Below are positions 50,994 through 55,112 of a stretch of DNA of 55,112 nucleotides, piece after piece. Origin of the DNA: an uncultured Akkermansia sp. (GTDB taxonomy: Bacteria; Verrucomicrobiota; Verrucomicrobiia; Verrucomicrobiales; Akkermansiaceae). Numbering within the stretch: position 1 is the stretch's first letter; each line of letters opens with the position of its first letter. The notes under the pieces were generated by a model that saw nothing but the letters and a program-made list of their open reading frames with translations, ran no database searches and was not told the DNA's origin. Both the position numbers and the translations under genes were made by a program. The DNA is taken from the NCBI GenBank assembly GCA_947629715.1, contig CANRET010000007.1:1-55112 (forward strand), given 5' to 3'.

Positions 50994-51974
50994 ATGAAAA
51001 CGATAATATTTGCCCTGCTCGGTATAGCATCAAGCTGCGTTTTTGCTCAGACCGCTATGTCTCGTAACTCAGATAAGCCGGCCATTGCTGTGCCCATCTT
51101 CGAGAATAAGACAGGTGGTCTCGTGACGCGTAAAAGTAGCAGTGACCATGTTGATGTTATTGAAGTTGAGCGCCGGGAGGATCAAATCCGAGCAAAGCGT
51201 ACAGTTAGTAATAGTGGTACCATGGATGTTCCTCAGGCTGGATTGCAATTGCCCGATGTGGCGGCTGAGATTGCAACAAACGCAGTAAAAGAAGCACTTG
51301 CTCGCTGTGGCAAATTTCGAGTAGTCGATTACTCTCCCCTCGTTGAATTTCAAATCAATGAGAAACGGAAAAAGGAGAATTCGAACGGCTATGTTGTTTC
51401 GGATTTGAACCCTGTTGATTATCTTCTTGTGGGTAGCATCAACAATTATCGTGTCAAAAATGAAAAGAGTGTTGTATACGGAGTTCAACGCTGGCGGAAT
51501 ACTGTAACAGTGAGCATGGATGTCAAGTTGATTCAGGTTCCTTCCCAAGAAGTGATAGCTAGCAAAACGATGAGCGAAAAACTTACTCGAGATATTCCGG
51601 AGGGTGTTACGGAGATTGAAGGCCTAAATGATGACTGGGAGGAACCTCTGCGCAAGGCAGTCTCTTCGGCTGTGCCCAAATTTATCGCTTCCATTAATAT
51701 CGCTACTAATTCGGGGGAGGTGAGCAGCGCTGCGGAGCCTGTCACCTTTGAGGTGAAATCCACTCCTGAGGGGGCTGACGTGGAATACAACGATAGCTTT
51801 GTCGGCAACACCCCGTGCACAGTGACTGCTCCTGCTACTCCTGGTATTTTGCGTGTATCCCTCGCTGGATATAAGACATGGGAAAAGAAGCTCACTCCGA
51901 ACGAGAACATGCGAATTTCGCCGATCTTGGAGAAGATCGAAAAACCGGTTATTGTTCCGAAGAAAAATCATTGA
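50994..51974 (+). CDS. Secreted CsgG-like protein with C-terminal PEGA domain
   Basis: A 326-residue protein with a signal peptide (residues 1-18, ending VFAQ). Residues about 28-235 have the curli-assembly CsgG pattern: KPAIAVPIFENKTGG, then AAEIATNAVKEALARCGKFRVVDY, NPVDYLLVGSINNY and VSMDVKLIQVPSQEVIASKT. The C-terminal PEGA domain (250-314) has FEVKSTPEGADVEYN, VGNTPCTVTAP and LAGYKTWEKKL. PEGA domains are surface-exposed beta modules often linked to S-layer or cell-wall proteins. No CsgG lipobox cysteine is present, so it may be soluble in the periplasm. A TACAAT at 50975-50980 predicts a short leader. Confidence 0.75.
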   Translation: MKTIIFALLGIASSCVFAQTAMSRNSDKPAIAVPIFENKTGGLVTRKSSSDHVDVIEVERREDQIRAKRTVSNSGTMDVPQAGLQLPDVAAEIATNAVKEALARCGKFRVVDYSPLVEFQINEKRKKENSNGYVVSDLNPVDYLLVGSINNYRVKNEKSVVYGVQRWRNTVTVSMDVKLIQVPSQEVIASKTMSEKLTRDIPEGVTEIEGLNDDWEEPLRKAVSSAVPKFIASINIATNSGEVSSAAEPVTFEVKSTPEGADVEYNDSFVGNTPCTVTAPATPGILRVSLAGYKTWEKKLTPNENMRISPILEKIEKPVIVPKKNH

Positions 51975-52075
51975 GGTCTTCATCATACGGATTGTGCTCC
52001 AGACGTTCTGGTCGACGTGTGAATTGTTAGATTCTTATTAAATCTTCAAGGTCAGACAATGTAACAATTACTGTG

Positions 52076-53533
52076 ATGAACGAATCGTCAACAGAGGCAG
52101 AAGTTGCTCAAAACGAGCGTCCTCAGAGCAACGAAATCGGGACGAAGAATATGACGCAAGAGCTGCCTGCTTACTATGTGCAGCGTGGAGATGGGTACGA
52201 TGGTCCGTACACAACGGAAGCGCTAAGGCAGCTCATGATCGCAGGCAAAATCCAAGTGAACTCTCTGATATGGAAGGAGGGTATGCCGGGATGGGAGCCT
52301 TACGCTCAGGTGTTTCGTGCAGCTTCCATACCTCCGCCGTTGCCGCAGGCCTCATCGGAACCTGTTAAGGATAAAGAGAAAAATAAGCAGACTAATCTTC
52401 TTATCGATACTGTTTCCAAACTTGATTCGTTGGTAGGTGGGGCTGTTGGACTCGAGGAGCTTAAGGGTTTTTCGTGGAAGAAGTTTTTCTCTGCTGTTTT
52501 GAAACACCACGGGGACGAGGAACTGTACAACGTGTTTCATTGCGGTTCTTCTCGTACGACGCCCAAGATCAACGAAGTGAGTGCGGATTGGCCGACTCCG
52601 TGGATCTTTACTCGAGTCTTGGTGTATGGGATTTTATTGTCCTTGTTGTTCGGGTGGTGTGCCATATCGAAGGGGAATATCCATTCCTACCCGGCACTGA
52701 TTATGGCAGTGTCGCTCACGGTTCCCTTCACCGTACTCATCCTATTCTTTGAGATCAATATCAGAAGGGATATATCCATGTATAACGTGATCCGTGCTTT
52801 TGTGGGCGGCGGAGCAGTTTCCTTGGTCATTACATTGATGCTGCCTATTTTCCTTCCCGACTTTATGACGTCCGGAGCATGCTGGGCAGGTCCAGTGGAG
52901 GAGACAGCAAAGCTTATGGCGGTGCTCGTTGTCTTTGCGCTTGCCCGGATGCGAGTCAACCATATCCTTCAGGGAGTTTTGCTCGGCGGGGCCGTTGGTG
53001 CCGGATTTGCCGCTTTTGAGACCGCTGGGTACGTTTTCAGGTTCTTCATTGCCTCTCGATTTAATGATGACGCCCTTATCTCCATTGCTTTGCTGAGAGG
53101 ATTCCTGGCGCCGTTCTGTCATGTTGTCTGGACGGCAATCTCCGCTGGCGCTCTTTGTCGCGTGATCCTCATTCGTCGCTCTGAACGTGGGGCAGATGAC
53201 CAAGCGAGTTTTGACGCAGGGGTGTTCTTTGATAAGCGGTTCCTGCGTCTTTTCCTGATACCCGTTGTTCTCCACTTCACTTGGAATGGCTCCGGTACAT
53301 TGTGGGATAAGTTGGGTCTCAGTGGTGAAATTCTTACGATAACAGAGTATTCCGCGTTTGCTTTGCTTGGCGTTGTTGCTTGGATCGTTGCTCTACGGCT
53401 CATACAGGAAGGAATTTCCGATGTTCAACGAGCCAAGATAGCATCGAATCAGCAAGCCGAGCAATCTGGGACGACCGACTCAACTCCAAACGCCGGACTC
53501 CCTCTTGAAAGCGCTGCGGCAAAACAAGGATAA
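52076..53533 (+). CDS. GYF_2 domain-PrsW family intramembrane protease
   Basis: A 485-residue protein from ATG 52076. A GYF_2 domain (about 32-80: YYVQRGDGYDGPYTTEALRQ, VNSLIWKEGMPGWEPY) is followed by a linker and eight or so membrane helices (about 173-445). The PrsW-type motifs are intact: EETAK (Glu275, Glu276, Lys279), FETAGY (Phe314, Glu315, Tyr319), His349 in FCHVVW and His400 in LHFTWN. PrsW cleaves membrane-bound anti-sigma factors (RsiW) in Bacillus. The GYF_2 domain may bind proline-rich partners. Substrate unknown; no sigma/anti-sigma pair is in the window. A paralogue follows 220 bp downstream. Confidence 0.8.
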   Translation: MNESSTEAEVAQNERPQSNEIGTKNMTQELPAYYVQRGDGYDGPYTTEALRQLMIAGKIQVNSLIWKEGMPGWEPYAQVFRAASIPPPLPQASSEPVKDKEKNKQTNLLIDTVSKLDSLVGGAVGLEELKGFSWKKFFSAVLKHHGDEELYNVFHCGSSRTTPKINEVSADWPTPWIFTRVLVYGILLSLLFGWCAISKGNIHSYPALIMAVSLTVPFTVLILFFEINIRRDISMYNVIRAFVGGGAVSLVITLMLPIFLPDFMTSGACWAGPVEETAKLMAVLVVFALARMRVNHILQGVLLGGAVGAGFAAFETAGYVFRFFIASRFNDDALISIALLRGFLAPFCHVVWTAISAGALCRVILIRRSERGADDQASFDAGVFFDKRFLRLFLIPVVLHFTWNGSGTLWDKLGLSGEILTITEYSAFALLGVVAWIVALRLIQEGISDVQRAKIASNQQAEQSGTTDSTPNAGLPLESAAAKQG

Positions 53534-53753
53534 AAAAGAGATTCTGACATGAAAAAGAGATGGATGGATAGCATTGTGTGGGTGGGCTGGTATATCTTTC
53601 ACTGAAATTATTTAAGTAATGAGCATGGATAGGAACAGTCAGCCGCAAGAACTCAAGGGAGTGGCGGCAACCTATTCGACAAATTCAGCTCGTGTAATCA
53701 TTCATAAATCATCTGTGCAATAATTTATCGTTAAACATCAACAATACCTCGTT

Positions 53754-55055
53754 ATGTCAGATAGTCAGCAACTCTACTATGTAAATACCGGCAATGGACC
53801 TGCCGGACCATACACGTTAGACTCCATCCGTATGATGGTTCAAAATGGGCAGTTGCCCGTCGAGGTTCACGTGTGTTCGCCGGGGGGGCAATCTTGGATG
53901 CCGCTTGCGAACCTGTTAAACGAACCGCAGCCGGTTGCTCAGCCAGTTGTCCCTGAAGGGAACCCTCCTGCAGAGAATTCCGATTATGTACAGCAAGGGG
54001 ATGGAACTTCTCTCATTGAAAGAGGATTAAAGGTTAGGGATAAGGTGGTTGGAACCGTATCGAAAGTCAATTCAATTGTTGTGGCAACTGCCGATTTGCA
54101 TAAGTTGGAGGGATTTTCATGGGAATCCTTTTTCGGCGGAGTATTTCGTAAACATCCCGATGAAGAGGTGTATGAAATCTTCCAATGCGGTACACCGACT
54201 TCGACGCCAACCATTGAGCAGATCTCTAACAAGTGGCCGACTCCCTGGCTTTTCTCGCGCTTTCTTTTCTTTGGGATGGCGTTGTTCGGTATTTTCTGGT
54301 ACTTTGTTTTCAAACAAAAATTACCGGAGTTGGCTCCGTTTTACTGCATTACGGCGGCTCTCTTCTTCCCTTTGGCTCTCTATATTCTCTTTTACGAGTT
54401 AAACATCTGGCGCAATATTTCCATGTATAATGCCGTGCGATGTTTGGTGGTGGGAGGCGTACTTGCTCTCATCTTTACCGTTTTGAAAGGGAAGAATATA
54501 GATGGTGATAAGTGGTATCTTGAGGCGCCGGTGAAGGAGTATTGTAAGTTGCTTTCAGCGCTGTACATCGGATCCATGCTCGCCAAAATGCGCATGAATC
54601 GTATTCTTCCGGGAATGTTGATGGGGTGTGCTGTAGGAGCGGGATTGACCGTTATTGAGGGGGCAGGCGACATATTTAGATCAGAGGGGGAGGGAGGCTT
54701 GATGTTGGTTGTAACGGAGTCTTTGTATGAATTTCTGGAGGTAGTGTGGTGCATAATCACAGTGGGCGCTTTTTGCAAGGTTCAAGCTTTGCGGGAAAAA
54801 GAGAAGGGACAAGGGGAAGAGAAGTGGAGCAAATCTACCATGTTTGACCGGCGATTCATCGTCCTGGCTGCCATGCCCTTGCTTATGCATCTTGCCATGA
54901 CATTTATCCGTTACATCGGAGAACAGGACATTCTCAACACTGCCGTTCTCGGTCTTGGGTATTTGGTTTGTATCATCGTCTTCATGATTGTGTCCTGGTT
55001 GGTTGTCCTGCGGTTGATACAGAATGGGATTGACCAAGTCAACTATAATAATTAG
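53754..55055 (+). CDS. GYF_2 domain-PrsW paralogue, probable pseudoprotease
   Basis: A 433-residue paralogue of the preceding gene with the same order: GYF_2 (about 8-53, YYVNTGNGPAGPYTLDSIRM), linker, shared GFSWESFFGGV segment, then membrane helices (about 165-425). Motif comparison with the intact copy: EETAK is KEYCK (Lys261 replaces the first Glu); FETAGY is IEGAGD; the motif His349 is Glu329; HFTWN is HLAMT (His379 kept). Loss of the Glu and His argues against proteolysis. The fold, the topology and the GYF_2 domain are kept, so it may regulate or scaffold the active copy. Just before it, 53534-53753 is largely empty. Confidence 0.75.
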   Translation: MSDSQQLYYVNTGNGPAGPYTLDSIRMMVQNGQLPVEVHVCSPGGQSWMPLANLLNEPQPVAQPVVPEGNPPAENSDYVQQGDGTSLIERGLKVRDKVVGTVSKVNSIVVATADLHKLEGFSWESFFGGVFRKHPDEEVYEIFQCGTPTSTPTIEQISNKWPTPWLFSRFLFFGMALFGIFWYFVFKQKLPELAPFYCITAALFFPLALYILFYELNIWRNISMYNAVRCLVVGGVLALIFTVLKGKNIDGDKWYLEAPVKEYCKLLSALYIGSMLAKMRMNRILPGMLMGCAVGAGLTVIEGAGDIFRSEGEGGLMLVVTESLYEFLEVVWCIITVGAFCKVQALREKEKGQGEEKWSKSTMFDRRFIVLAAMPLLMHLAMTFIRYIGEQDILNTAVLGLGYLVCIIVFMIVSWLVVLRLIQNGIDQVNYNN

Positions 55056-55112
55056 GTGGGAGAATTTTTATTTTACGCTAAGGAAGATCAGCGTAGCTCC
55101 GCTTATGGGGCG

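Noticed and set aside
53549..53605. 18-residue peptide MKKRWMDSIVWVGWYIFH before the second PrsW gene
   Set aside because: It has a purine-rich stretch upstream and could be a leader peptide, but it is too short and unsupported to call.
55074..55095. TACGCT/AGCGTA inverted repeat after the last gene
   Set aside because: Six base pairs with a 10 nt loop and no U-run; the window ends too soon to judge.

Overview
The window looks like a chromosomal segment of a Verrucomicrobiota bacterium, most likely an Akkermansia-like gut or mucosal lineage. This is inferred from the gene set: a sialidase operon for sialic-acid scavenging, Sel1-repeat and PA14-like envelope proteins, and a Bacillus-type split purine synthase. 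I could not run a database search. No rRNA, tRNA, CRISPR array or intact insertion sequence was seen.

Layout. (1) 1-3006 is a decayed prophage fragment: an 11-copy heptanucleotide repeat, a head-morphogenesis protein that looks chimeric and ends in an ADP-ribosyltransferase-type domain, a virion morphogenesis protein and the N-terminal stub of a tape-measure protein. (2) 3099-5462 encodes a large membrane-anchored Sel1 protein. (3) 5517-10435 (minus) is a four-gene sialic-acid operon: NanM-like mutarotase, secreted kelch paralogue, MFS transporter, secreted GH33 sialidase. (4) 10542-14367 (minus) holds an Aas-like acyl ligase, RfbB and HU. (5) 14535-17369 (minus) is an envelope operon of two LysM lipoproteins, an L,D-transpeptidase and a small membrane protein; alr lies divergently. 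(6) 18712-24012 holds an acyl-ACP thioesterase, a prepilin peptidase (minus), an XRE-cupin regulator next to an AMP-forming ligase, and an amidase. (7) 24002-27980 (minus) is a five-gene operon: secreted protein, trmB, tgt, yajC, aroE. (8) 28045-31985 holds an unusual alpha/beta hydrolase, a small secreted protein, then cdaA, a short YbbR-like anchor, bioD and folP. (9) 32073-44186 holds a PA14-like protein, nspC, a TPR lipoprotein, htpG, glyS, a two-domain siroheme-decarboxylase-like gene overlapping ispE, argH and recA. (10) 44263-48570 (minus) is purC-purS-like-purL-purQ. (11) 48632-55055 is a long gene-poor stretch followed by an AT-richer island: a Sel1/FlgO-like protein, a CsgG-like/PEGA protein and two tandem GYF_2-PrsW membrane proteins.

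The most notable points are: the GYF_2-PrsW pair, in which one copy keeps the protease motifs and the neighbour has lost several (a likely pseudoprotease); a recurring promoter design in which TTGNNN-16/18-TANNNT boxes place transcription starts 0-6 nt before the start codon for a dozen genes (probable leaderless or near-leaderless expression); a tRNA-guanine transglycosylase lacking the zinc cysteines; a hydrolase with Asp at the nucleophile elbow; and an internally duplicated PurS-like protein. Start codons were often moved from the longest reading frame to agree with promoters, signal peptides or gene overlaps.
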